From positions 1 through 15,060 of the forward strand of contig DASUDI010000016.1 of the NCBI GenBank assembly GCA_036275695.1: a DNA stretch of 15,060 nt, read 5' to 3'. Source of the stretch: Damh-18 sp036275695. Lineage in GTDB: Bacteria; Patescibacteriota; Minisyncoccia; Phycocordibacterales; UBA918. Of the stretch, positions 6,370 through 13,839 are shown piece by piece. Position 1 is the first letter of the stretch; each line of letters begins with the position of its first letter. The notes under the pieces were generated by a model that was given only the letters and a program-made list of their open reading frames with translations, searched no databases and was not told where the DNA came from. A program made the translations under genes and the position numbers.

Positions 6370-9300
6370 ATGCATGAAAAATCATTCTTAGAGGCATATG
6401 AACGGCTCAATGGCGCGCAAAAAGAGGCGGTAGATACGGTTGAGGGGCCGGTCATGGTTATCGCGGGACCTGGGACGGGAAAGACGCAAATCCTCACACT
6501 CCGTATAGCACAGATTTTGAGGGTGACAGACGCGCGGCCAGAAAATATTCTCGCGCTGACGTTTACAGAATCAGGAGCACGCGCGATGCGTGAGCGATTG
6601 GCGACGTATATTGGGGCGCCCGCCTACCGCGTACCTATATATACCTTTCATGAGTTTGCGGGGAAGTTAATTCAGCAATATCCATACGCGTACGCGCGCG
6701 CGGTAGGCGGGCGCCCCATAGACGACCTCGAAAAAATAACACTCCTCACTCACATACTTGAGACTCCTTCCATAAAACAACTACGCCCATCAGGAAATCC
6801 ATCCTATTACATACGTCCGATACTCAGCGCCATTTCGGAAATGAAGCGTGAGTATATTACGCCTGACACGTTTTTGACACACATTGAAGCACAGGAACGT
6901 GCGTTGTTGGTAATGCAAAAAGTGCATGAAAAGGGCGCGCACAAGGGAAAGGTTCGCGGGGAGTATCTTGACGCTGAGTCGCGACTCGCTAAGAATCGTG
7001 AATTACTTTTTGTATATCGTGCGTATGAAGCAGGACTTACCTCAGCGCGACAATTTGATTTTGATGATATGATTTTTGAAACGGTCACTGCTCTTGAGCA
7101 GCACGAGGACATGCTCCGTGCAGTACAGGAGACGTATCAGTACGTACTTGCGGATGAGCACCAGGATGTCAATGGGAGTCAGAATAAGATACTTGAACTC
7201 ATTGCGTCGTTTCATGACCGACCAAATCTCTTTGTGGTAGGAGATGAAAAACAATCAATCTATCGTTTCCAGGGAGCGTCACTTGAAAATTTTCTCTATT
7301 TTGAGGAGAAATTCCCACACACCAAGACTATCGCATTGACTCAAAATTATCGTTCATATCAAAAAATTCTTGACCTCGCACATGAACTCATTGTGACCGA
7401 ACCAAGCCCCGCGATGGAATTACGCATTCCTTTGATAGCACACCATGAGGGAATCGCGCATATTGAAAGACGAACATTTTCGCACGAAGCTGTCGAACAT
7501 GCGTGGTTAGCGGATACGATTGAAGATATGATTTCTCGGGGCATTTCGCATGAGGAAATCGCTGTTATCACGCGCACCAATCGTGAAGTTGAAGATGTTG
7601 CCACGTTGTTGCGTGGGCGGGGCATTATTACGGAAGCAACCGCTGATAGTGATATTCTTACCCACCCGCTTATGAGTGTGGTGCGCTCACTGGTGCGTGT
7701 CATTACCCACCCGCATGATGATCGTCCACTTTTTGAGATTTTGCAGAGTTCATATATTGGATTACCAATCTCTGATATGGTTTTGATTCTCCGTGCTCGC
7801 TCATATGTCACACCTCTTTCAAGAATTATTTCGGATGAAAGCATGCTTCGTGAGCTGGGTGTGACGGATGTGTCTAAGGTCTTGCATCTTAGTGCAACAT
7901 TTATGGATGCTCGCGCACGTATGCTCACCGAAGCACCACATCACGTGATCGCGTATGTGGTAAAGGAAACTGGCTTATTTGAGTATCTGCTCTCACGTGA
8001 CCCGCTTGAGGGTACGCGTGTTTTTCGTCGAATATATGATGAGGTAGAAGAGATGGTGAAACGAAATCGAGCTGTCACACTTTTAGACGTTGATCGAGTG
8101 TTATTGCTCCATACAGAACACGGACTTTCGCTTACCGCGCCGTACATTCGTGTTGGACGGAAGGCTGTTCAGGTAATGACCGCGCATAAGTCGAAGGGGC
8201 TTGAATTTGAGTATGTATGCATACCGCACCTTCATGATAATGGATGGGGGAAAAAGCAACGTTCGTCACTTTTTCATCTTCCCATAAACCGTCACATAGA
8301 TGAGCATGCGTTTAGTGAGACTGACGATGTGCGTAAGTTACTCTACGTTGCTATGACGCGCGCGAAGCATGGACTCTACATGAGTGTGTCAGAATCAAGC
8401 ACTGAGGGTAGAACACTACTCCCCACGCGCCTTTTGGAAGGAGTAGGGGGAACGTTTATTTCTGAATGTGATACCACCTCAGAAGAAGCGCAATTTAATC
8501 CTATCAGCACACTCAACGTCAGTGAGCCTGTATCGCCATTTGATCCTGAGATTTTGCGCCTCGTGCTACGTGAGCGAGGACTTTCTGTGACCGCATTGAA
8601 TAATTACCTCACGGAGCCGTGGAATTATTTTTATCGTAATGTATTACGCGTTCCTGAAGTGCAGGCAGAGCCCGCGCAATTTGGAACAGTACTCCATGAG
8701 ACATTGCAACATGTTTTTGCGTATCGTCGTACAGAGGGTACACTTCCTCATACTACAACATTAAAAACTTTTATTGAACGTGAACTAGCAAAACTTCCCA
8801 TAAGCGTAGATGCGTACACGCGCTTTCACGAGCACGCACTTGTCGCGCTTACGCGCTATCTTGATCATGTACAAGGCGCGCTCCCCCCGAGTACCAAGGA
8901 GGAATTTGCAATTCGCGTAGTGCTTCCTACGGGTATTCCTGATTTTCCTGAGATTACTCTTACGGGAAAACTCGATCGCCTTGATTTTGATGGAGACGGT
9001 AATCTCATACGCGTAGTTGATTATAAGACTGGCAAACCCAAAACACGGGGTGAGATTGAGGGAACTACTAAAACATCACGTGGTGATTATAAGCGACAGT
9101 TGGTGTTTTACGCGCTCATGCTCTCACTGTACAATCATGAACAATACACATCGCGAGAAGGACTTATTTCATTCATTGAGTCTGATAGTCGGGACGTGAT
9201 TCATGAAGAGCAGTTCATTGTGTCTGACGAAGAAATCGAACTCTTAAAAGGAGATATCATTCGCGTGGTTCGTGAAATTATAAACGGCGCGTTCTTGAAC

Positions 9301-9372
9301 GCGCCGTGTGACCCAGAAGTATGCGCGTACGCGCCCCTTGTGAAGGAATTGCAATCTCGCTTTATTGATTAG
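6370..9372 (+). CDS. UvrD/PcrA-like superfamily 1 helicase fused to a RecB-type PD-(D/E)XK nuclease
   Basis: ATP-driven DNA translocase and nuclease in one 1000-residue chain, probably for double-strand-break or recombination repair, as in AddAB/AdnAB-type enzymes. Helicase motifs in order: Q-motif LNGAQKEAV (13-21), Walker A GPGTGKT (33-39), motif Ia ALTFTESGA (62-70), motif II ADEHQD (261-266), motif III GDEKQSIYRFQGA (291-303), NYRS (326-329), then MTAHKSKGLEFEYV and LYVAMTRAKHGLYM. The C-terminal nuclease shows GTVLHETLQ (His776), GKLDRLDFDGDGNL (Asp869), VVDYKTGK (Asp884, Lys886) and QLVFYALML (Gln910, Tyr914), so the catalytic set looks complete. Two late cysteines (C980, C985) recall the iron-sulfur cysteines of AddB-like nucleases, but the full four-cysteine set is not evident. 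Start chosen by the extended -10 seven bases upstream and the Q-motif position. The 3' end overlaps the convergent dsbA-like gene by 11 bases. Two perfect inverted repeats lie inside the gene. I assign no symbol because the orthology is unclear. Confidence 0.93.
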   Translation: MHEKSFLEAYERLNGAQKEAVDTVEGPVMVIAGPGTGKTQILTLRIAQILRVTDARPENILALTFTESGARAMRERLATYIGAPAYRVPIYTFHEFAGKLIQQYPYAYARAVGGRPIDDLEKITLLTHILETPSIKQLRPSGNPSYYIRPILSAISEMKREYITPDTFLTHIEAQERALLVMQKVHEKGAHKGKVRGEYLDAESRLAKNRELLFVYRAYEAGLTSARQFDFDDMIFETVTALEQHEDMLRAVQETYQYVLADEHQDVNGSQNKILELIASFHDRPNLFVVGDEKQSIYRFQGASLENFLYFEEKFPHTKTIALTQNYRSYQKILDLAHELIVTEPSPAMELRIPLIAHHEGIAHIERRTFSHEAVEHAWLADTIEDMISRGISHEEIAVITRTNREVEDVATLLRGRGIITEATADSDILTHPLMSVVRSLVRVITHPHDDRPLFEILQSSYIGLPISDMVLILRARSYVTPLSRIISDESMLRELGVTDVSKVLHLSATFMDARARMLTEAPHHVIAYVVKETGLFEYLLSRDPLEGTRVFRRIYDEVEEMVKRNRAVTLLDVDRVLLLHTEHGLSLTAPYIRVGRKAVQVMTAHKSKGLEFEYVCIPHLHDNGWGKKQRSSLFHLPINRHIDEHAFSETDDVRKLLYVAMTRAKHGLYMSVSESSTEGRTLLPTRLLEGVGGTFISECDTTSEEAQFNPISTLNVSEPVSPFDPEILRLVLRERGLSVTALNNYLTEPWNYFYRNVLRVPEVQAEPAQFGTVLHETLQHVFAYRRTEGTLPHTTTLKTFIERELAKLPISVDAYTRFHEHALVALTRYLDHVQGALPPSTKEEFAIRVVLPTGIPDFPEITLTGKLDRLDFDGDGNLIRVVDYKTGKPKTRGEIEGTTKTSRGDYKRQLVFYALMLSLYNHEQYTSREGLISFIESDSRDVIHEEQFIVSDEEIELLKGDIIRVVREIINGAFLNAPCDPEVCAYAPLVKELQSRFID
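6612..6718. repeat. Perfect 20-bp inverted repeat inside the helicase gene
   Basis: Bases 6612-6631 are the exact reverse complement of 6699-6718, with 67 bases between the arms. The arms are very GC-rich in a moderate-GC region. The left arm encodes most of GAPAYRV (residues 82-88) and the right arm AVGGRPI (111-117), within the segment around the YTFHEF motif, so the frame is kept on both sides. Confidence 0.9.
9284..9307 (-). terminator. Candidate terminator of the dsbA-like gene, located within the helicase coding sequence
   Basis: A perfect 11-bp stem (9284-9294 with 9297-9307) has only two unpaired central bases, so the real loop is probably 4-6 bases. It starts 54 bases past the dsbA-like stop codon. 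Read on the minus strand the stem is followed by a T-rich run (TTTATAATTT); on the plus strand it is not. This polarity favours termination of the minus-strand gene. The T-run is interrupted, so strength is uncertain. Confidence 0.6.
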
Positions 9373-10123
9373 ATCCTGACCCTCCTTCAAGTTGCATGAC
9401 AATTGCGTCTAGGGTTTGTTTTACATTTTGATATGGTTGCGCGCCGTTAATGACTGCCTGTTGTCCGCCTGCAATAATGAATGAGTAGGGAGTACCTCGC
9501 GCGCCTGTTTTGAGTGCTTCTTCGGTCGCGTCGGCGATTTGTTGAGTGTATGTACCTGAGTCAAGACAGGTGGTGAATGCGCCCTTGTCTACGCCAGCTT
9601 GTTCCGCAAACTTTGGAAGGTTAAGGATATTCGTTTGTTCATTGGTACTACGTTCACCAAAGATGAGATCTGAGAATTTCCAGAATGCATCGTTGCCGGC
9701 AAGGTTTGCCACACACTCAGATGCTTCTGCAATTTTAGGTGCGTTTGGATGTAGTTGTTGTAGTGGGAAATGTCGATATACCCACGCCACCTTACCATTG
9801 GATCCATATTCTGCCATTATTTTGTTCATCGTTTCGTGGAAGTTTTTACAGAATGGGCAATCATAATCTGAGTATTCTACAATAACAATGGGTGCGTTTG
9901 GATTGCCCTGTATGTGGTCACGTTCAGTAACGGGAGCGACCTCAACCTCGGGGGTTTGTTGCTCGGGTAGATTTTTTTCAGTATCTGTGGGCGCGGGGGC
10001 GTTCTTTTGTGTGCTACTAAACATAATTGCTCCCGCAATGAGTGCAGCGGCAATGACAATGGCAATAGGTATACCAAGTGATGACTGCTGACGCTGTGGG
10101 ATTGGTTTTTGGTCTTCTGACAT
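9362..10123 (-). CDS. Membrane-anchored DsbA-like thiol-disulfide oxidoreductase
   Basis: A 253-residue protein predicted to face the outside of the cytoplasmic membrane and to form or exchange disulfides in exported proteins. A short polar N-terminus is followed by one hydrophobic anchor (about 17-36), then a Pro/Glu-rich linker, then a thioredoxin-fold domain with a DsbA-type helical insert. The active site is CPFC (C89-C92, in YSDYDCPFCKNFH), and the cis-proline loop is GARGTPYSF (P212). Two further cysteines, C137 (ASECVAN) and C186 (FTTCLDSG), may form a second structural disulfide. The family is the DsbA/BdbD-like 'thioredoxin_4' type; a role as oxidase rather than reductase or isomerase is inferred from CPFC. 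No DsbB or VKOR partner is in the window. The stop codon lies inside the 3' end of the convergent helicase gene (11-base overlap). The start is the first ATG, 15 bases after a TATAAT box. Confidence 0.9.
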   Translation of the reverse strand: MSEDQKPIPQRQQSSLGIPIAIVIAAALIAGAIMFSSTQKNAPAPTDTEKNLPEQQTPEVEVAPVTERDHIQGNPNAPIVIVEYSDYDCPFCKNFHETMNKIMAEYGSNGKVAWVYRHFPLQQLHPNAPKIAEASECVANLAGNDAFWKFSDLIFGERSTNEQTNILNLPKFAEQAGVDKGAFTTCLDSGTYTQQIADATEEALKTGARGTPYSFIIAGGQQAVINGAQPYQNVKQTLDAIVMQLEGGSGSNQ

Positions 10124-10138
10124 GTTTATTCAACAACG

Positions 10139-10144
10139 ATTATA
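10139..10144 (-). promoter_or_regulatory. Predicted -10 box of the dsbA-like gene
   Basis: A perfect TATAAT on the minus strand ends 15 bases before the ATG at 10123, giving a predicted leader of about 8 bases with no Shine-Dalgarno. A clear -35 is not seen. It is divergent from the uppP promoter. Confidence 0.5.
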
Positions 10145-10182
10145 CTTATATAGCGCAAGTATAACACACACAAACACGTGCG

Positions 10183-10191
10183 TGGTATACT
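10183..10191 (+). promoter_or_regulatory. Predicted uppP promoter (extended -10)
   Basis: TGG followed by TATACT (10186-10191) forms an extended -10 that ends 9 bases before the ATG at 10201. The implied transcript starts at or just before that ATG. No good -35 is seen. Confidence 0.55.
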
Positions 10192-10200
10192 TTGGTATAT

Positions 10201-11010
10201 ATGGATAGTATTTCTGGAATCATATTAGGTGTTGTGCAGGGTGTAACTGAGTTTTTGCCCGTGTCCTCGTCGGGTCATCTCATACTTATGCACGCGTTTC
10301 TTGAAGCAGAGGATAGCACATCCTTAGCATTTGACGCGGTACTTCAACTTGCGACCGCGCTTGCTGTGGTTGTGTATTTCTGGAATGAGATACAGGTACT
10401 TATCCAGACTGTTCTTCGAAAATTATCACGACTCCCCGTCAATCCTCGTAATTTTGCACTTGTGCAGGGATTACTTATAGGTACTATTCCCGCGGTGATT
10501 GTTGGTATATTCCTTGAGCCACTCATGGAGACACTCTTTCGTAGTCCACTCCTTGTTGCAGGCGTTCTTGTCGCGGGTTCCGTATTTTTTATGTTTGCTG
10601 AATATCGATATCAAAATAGTTTTCACACAACTGAGGTTGATGTACATACAGGCTTGAAGGTTGGACTGTTTCAAATACTTGCGCTCGTGCCGGGATTTTC
10701 GAGGTCGGGCGCTACCATCGCTGGAGGCATGCTCCTCGGTATGCATCGTTCAGAGGCGGCGCGATTTTCATTTCTCCTCGCGATACCCATTATTCTCGGG
10801 AGTGGTGGAAAGAAACTTATTGAACTTATGTTGAGTGATGGGTCAGTGGCATGGACACCCCTCGTTGCAGGTGCCGTAATGGCGTTTGGGGTGGGCATAC
10901 TCGCTATACATTTTATGATTTCATTTGTGCGTAAACACACCCTCATGCCCTTTGCGTGGTATCGAATTATCCTCGCATGTTTTGTGGTGTTTGTGACGGT
11001 GTTTGGGTAA
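10201..11010 (+). CDS. uppP: Undecaprenyl-diphosphatase (BacA/UppP family)
   Basis: Integral membrane phosphatase that converts undecaprenyl diphosphate to undecaprenyl phosphate, recycling the lipid carrier for peptidoglycan and other surface polymers. From the ATG at 10201 it has 269 aa, the usual family length. The two signature regions are present: GVTEFLPVSSSGHL (Glu17, Ser22-24, His26) and LVPGFSRSGAT (Arg168). The first of the two glutamates known in the E. coli enzyme corresponds to Gln13 here. About seven or eight hydrophobic helices surround these motifs. An in-frame TTG at 10192 would add three residues but overlaps the -10 box; the ATG also matches the usual N-terminus of the family. 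The gene is alone in its transcription unit, convergent with the CaCA antiporter 46 bases downstream. Confidence 0.96.
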   Translation: MDSISGIILGVVQGVTEFLPVSSSGHLILMHAFLEAEDSTSLAFDAVLQLATALAVVVYFWNEIQVLIQTVLRKLSRLPVNPRNFALVQGLLIGTIPAVIVGIFLEPLMETLFRSPLLVAGVLVAGSVFFMFAEYRYQNSFHTTEVDVHTGLKVGLFQILALVPGFSRSGATIAGGMLLGMHRSEAARFSFLLAIPIILGSGGKKLIELMLSDGSVAWTPLVAGAVMAFGVGILAIHFMISFVRKHTLMPFAWYRIILACFVVFVTVFG

Positions 11011-11056
11011 TACCACTTATGAGCGATCGTAGAAAATGCAACACTATATTGCAGAA

Positions 11057-11989
11057 TTACGGCGTACTCGCAATAATGACTTCGATAAGCACAAACGCGA
11101 CCCAGAGTATCATGAGCGCAAACCCTTCTCGTGGAGTTATTTCTTTTCCTGAGTACATAAAACTAAAGAGTATAAAAGCGGCGGTAACCATGAATACGCC
11201 AGCGACATAGATGATGGTTTGCGGAAAGGAAAAGGGCATAATAAGCGCAAGTAGACCTACTACCACGGTTGCGTCAGCAAGCACTGTGCCGAGTATGTCG
11301 CCAATGGCAAGTTCATCGTTGCGCTCTTTCATTGCTTTGAGTGAGAAAATGAGTTCGGGAAGCGCGGTACCAATACCGATAATGAGCACGCCGATGAGTA
11401 CGGGACTAAGATTGAACCCTTCCGCAATATTGGTTGCGGAGGTTACCACAAAATTTGAGAAGACAAGAAGCAAGAGCATGCTACCGAGAAGTTGTAAAAA
11501 TGGCTTTATGTGATTTTGGGTACGGTCGCGCTGAATGTGTTCACCGTCTTGTCTCAGTGCAAAGTAGTAGAAAACCATACCCACAATCACGAGCGCGCCC
11601 CCTTCGGGACGTGAGAGTGCCCCATCTAGACCAAGTACAATGGGAATGATGAGGATGAGTGGGTAGAATATCTGACTTTTGAGAATCTTACTCTCTATTT
11701 TTATAGGCCGACGAGAAATAAACGTGATAAGCGCGACTATGATGGTAAGGTCAATGACATTTGAGCCAATGAGCATGCCAAATCCAAATTCGGGCACCTT
11801 ATTTATGGCAGAGTTTAGGGCAATGAATGTTTCAGGAAGTATGGAAATAATAGCAATAATGATAAAACCAATAGTATAAGAAGGTATATTAAAACTACGC
11901 GCAAGGTTCGTTGCGTATTTGTTGGCGTACATTGCGCTCGCTATTACCATGCAGAATGCTGAAAAGAAGGCAAGTATTTGAATAAACAT
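11057..11989 (-). CDS. CaCA-superfamily cation antiporter (YrbG-like Na+/Ca2+ exchanger family)
   Basis: A 310-residue membrane protein with about ten hydrophobic helices and the internal duplication of the Na+/Ca2+ exchanger family. The first alpha repeat is GFIIIAIISILPETFIALNS (41-60) plus GMLIGSNVID (71-80). The second is GVLIIGIGTALPEL (200-213) plus GDILGTVLADA (230-240). Both central Pro-Glu pairs remain (E53, E212). Other presumed ion ligands differ from the well-studied archaeal NCX type: the first repeat has Ser-Ile where Thr-Ser is usual and Asp80 where Asn is usual; the second has Thr-Ala and Thr235, and keeps the Asp (239). Ion specificity is therefore uncertain. The start ATG lies 9 bases after an extended -10 box. 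Transport of Ca2+ or another cation against Na+ or H+ is inferred from family. Confidence 0.88.
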   Translation of the reverse strand: MFIQILAFFSAFCMVIASAMYANKYATNLARSFNIPSYTIGFIIIAIISILPETFIALNSAINKVPEFGFGMLIGSNVIDLTIIVALITFISRRPIKIESKILKSQIFYPLILIIPIVLGLDGALSRPEGGALVIVGMVFYYFALRQDGEHIQRDRTQNHIKPFLQLLGSMLLLLVFSNFVVTSATNIAEGFNLSPVLIGVLIIGIGTALPELIFSLKAMKERNDELAIGDILGTVLADATVVVGLLALIMPFSFPQTIIYVAGVFMVTAAFILFSFMYSGKEITPREGFALMILWVAFVLIEVIIASTP

Positions 11990-11998
11990 AATAGGGTA

Positions 11999-12007
11999 AC
12001 TATATCA
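11999..12007 (-). promoter_or_regulatory. Predicted promoter of the CaCA antiporter gene (extended -10)
   Basis: On the minus strand TGA followed by TATAGT (12004-11999) ends 9 bases before the ATG at 11989, the same spacing as at uppP. It lies in the 30-base gap after the exonuclease gene, so the antiporter probably has its own promoter. Confidence 0.5.
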
Positions 12008-12019
12008 CACACATAATGA

Positions 12020-12595
12020 CTAGAATGGTAGAGATGTAGTCATGATGTGTGTTTCAGGCGAGGTCCAGTCGCTCGTGTTGAGGGGTATTTCTTGTTTCCG
12101 AGTACCATCCTTATAGTACACTTTCTTGTGTTCGCGCGCGTACTCGAAAACATCTTTCGTTACCTTTACGTCCTGCTCACAATATTTTTTAATTGATGCA
12201 ATGTCTCCTTCGCGCCACCATCTGATTGCCATAAGTCCATTGGCAGTTTTTTTTGCGCCGACTGTTGCTTGTGCGATGTTATCGAGGCGGATGCGTCTTC
12301 CAAGTGAATCTCTGATAGACGTGAGAATATCGATACTTTTGATGGTTGAAAGGTCACCAGGGTAGTACTTGTTGAGAAGGGGAATATCGAAATGATTGCT
12401 GTTGAAGCCAACGAGCACATCTGCCTGCTCTATGATGGGCCATAAAAGATGTATCTCATCAACGGTTACGGTCGTGTATTTTTTTGTCTCAGAGTCGTAG
12501 GCTGAGCCAACTGATATTGAGAGGTCGCGTGGGTCATTGCTTCCCACGTCATGAAACGTATTTTGAGTTTCGAGGTCAAATACAACGTAGCGCAT
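12020..12595 (-). CDS. Predicted 3'-5' exonuclease, RNase H-like fold (DEDDy type)
   Basis: A 191-residue protein with the three exonuclease motifs of the DEDD superfamily: Exo I VVFDLET (D7, E9), Exo II LVGFNSNHFDIPLL (N65, D70) and Exo III KKYCEQDVKVT (Y138, D142). The Tyr-x3-Asp spacing places it in the DEDDy group. It resembles stand-alone predicted exonucleases of the YprB/RNase_H_2 kind and carries no polymerase or helicase domain. Whether the substrate is DNA or RNA is not evident. The ATG lies two bases after the hisS stop (TAA-CT-ATG) with no Shine-Dalgarno, so expression probably depends on translation of hisS. Confidence 0.88.
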   Translation of the reverse strand: MRYVVFDLETQNTFHDVGSNDPRDLSISVGSAYDSETKKYTTVTVDEIHLLWPIIEQADVLVGFNSNHFDIPLLNKYYPGDLSTIKSIDILTSIRDSLGRRIRLDNIAQATVGAKKTANGLMAIRWWREGDIASIKKYCEQDVKVTKDVFEYAREHKKVYYKDGTRKQEIPLNTSDWTSPETHIMTTSLPF

Positions 12596-12597
12596 AG

Positions 12598-13833
12598 TTA
12601 TGTAAGGTGCGTTATCAATTCACTGAGTGTTCCCGATTGTTCTGATTTTGTGACCATATTCTTTACAGTATATTGCTGAGATGCATGCTCATCATCGCCA
12701 AGGATAAGTATGTGGGTAATACCACGATCTTGTGCCGCGCCTATCATTTTTGGAAGTTTTCGCCCACTCAAATCAACAATGGAAGAAATGTGGTGGGAAC
12801 GGAAATGATGCGCGATGCGCTCAGCATCAAGGGAGAGTCCGTCATGCATTGGTAGAATTGCGATTGATGGCGCGGTTTCAGTATATCGAGCGGGAAGAAG
12901 TTTGTGTGTTTGTAAGAAGTCGCGCATGATGACGTCACCCACGCCAAATCCAACGCCAGAAATAGCATCATCACTAAAAAGTGTTGTGAGGTTGTCAAAG
13001 CGACCACCACCGCACATAGATCGATTGTTTTCAGATGATGTGTCAAAAACCTCAAAGACGAGACCGGTGTAGTAGTTGAACCCACGCGTAATGGTGGGAT
13101 CAAAGTGCACGTTGGTGATACCCATGTGCATGAGTGATTGAAGTATGTTTTCTATGTAGGTGTCGGAGCTAATGGTGGGAATGACTCCATTTTTGCATAT
13201 CTTCTTCATTTCAGACGTGAAAGTTGCCTCATCAATTTTTGATTTTTTGTCCATGAGATTGAGGAAGGTGGGGAAGAGGTCATCAGACATGAGCACCTTT
13301 GAAATTTGAGCGTGCATGAGGGAACGTGAATTAATGTGTATTGAAAACATTTTCTCATTCGCTCCAAAATCTATGAAGAGGCGGTGTGCGAGTGCGATAA
13401 TTTCAACATCTGAAGCAATGTGTGACGATCCAAAAATATCACAATTTAATTGCCAAAACTCTCGCAGGCGCCCACGTTGCATTTTTTCATAACGGAATAG
13501 ATTGGGTATCGCGTACCAGCGCACTGGGAAAGAAAGTGCTTTGTGTTTTGAAGCAATCATACGCGCAACGGTTGGGGTCATTTCTGGGCGCAGAGTCACT
13601 TCGCGGCCACCGCGGTCGGTAAAGGTATAGGTTTGATCATTCACCATCTCCTCATTTTGCGCACCTTTACTTCGGTAAAGGTCTGAGGGTTCAAGTACGG
13701 ACGCATCGTAGCGTTCAAAACCAAATGATTCAACAGTTTTTGTCCAGGTATCAAAGATATACCGCTGCACCGCCATGTCCTCGGGAAAAAAATCGCGCGT
13801 GCCTTTATAGGGGTCAGTACTTAAATGTTTCAT
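12598..13833 (-). CDS. hisS: Histidyl-tRNA synthetase
   Basis: Class II aminoacyl-tRNA synthetase that charges tRNA-His. It has 411 aa, near the family length. Recognisable segments: KGTRDFFPEDM (10-20), LRPEMTPTVAR (81-91), class II motif 2 FRYEKMQRGRLREFWQLNCD (113-132), the HisRS-specific TRGFNYYTGLVFEVF (249-263) with catalytic Arg250, CGGGRFDNL (274-282), and a C-terminal anticodon-binding-like domain (about 322-411). Motif 3, usually G-x-G-hydrophobic-E-R, reads GVGFGVGDVIM here, lacking the usual Glu-Arg. The other catalytic features argue for a true HisRS rather than a HisZ paralogue, and no histidine biosynthesis genes are nearby. The start ATG is 6 bases after a TACAAT box with a matching -35. 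The exonuclease gene follows directly. Confidence 0.95.
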   Translation of the reverse strand: MKHLSTDPYKGTRDFFPEDMAVQRYIFDTWTKTVESFGFERYDASVLEPSDLYRSKGAQNEEMVNDQTYTFTDRGGREVTLRPEMTPTVARMIASKHKALSFPVRWYAIPNLFRYEKMQRGRLREFWQLNCDIFGSSHIASDVEIIALAHRLFIDFGANEKMFSIHINSRSLMHAQISKVLMSDDLFPTFLNLMDKKSKIDEATFTSEMKKICKNGVIPTISSDTYIENILQSLMHMGITNVHFDPTITRGFNYYTGLVFEVFDTSSENNRSMCGGGRFDNLTTLFSDDAISGVGFGVGDVIMRDFLQTHKLLPARYTETAPSIAILPMHDGLSLDAERIAHHFRSHHISSIVDLSGRKLPKMIGAAQDRGITHILILGDDEHASQQYTVKNMVTKSEQSGTLSELITHLT

Positions 13834-13839
13834 GACATG

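Noticed and set aside
7359..7928. Minus-strand open frame of 189 residues inside the helicase gene
   Set aside because: The helicase frame is clearly the coding one. The antisense frame is Ser/Arg-rich, as expected of a shadow.
11037..11053. Small hairpin TGCAA/TTGCA between uppP and the CaCA gene as a terminator
   Set aside because: It has only a 5-bp AT-containing stem, a 7-base loop and no T-tract on either side.
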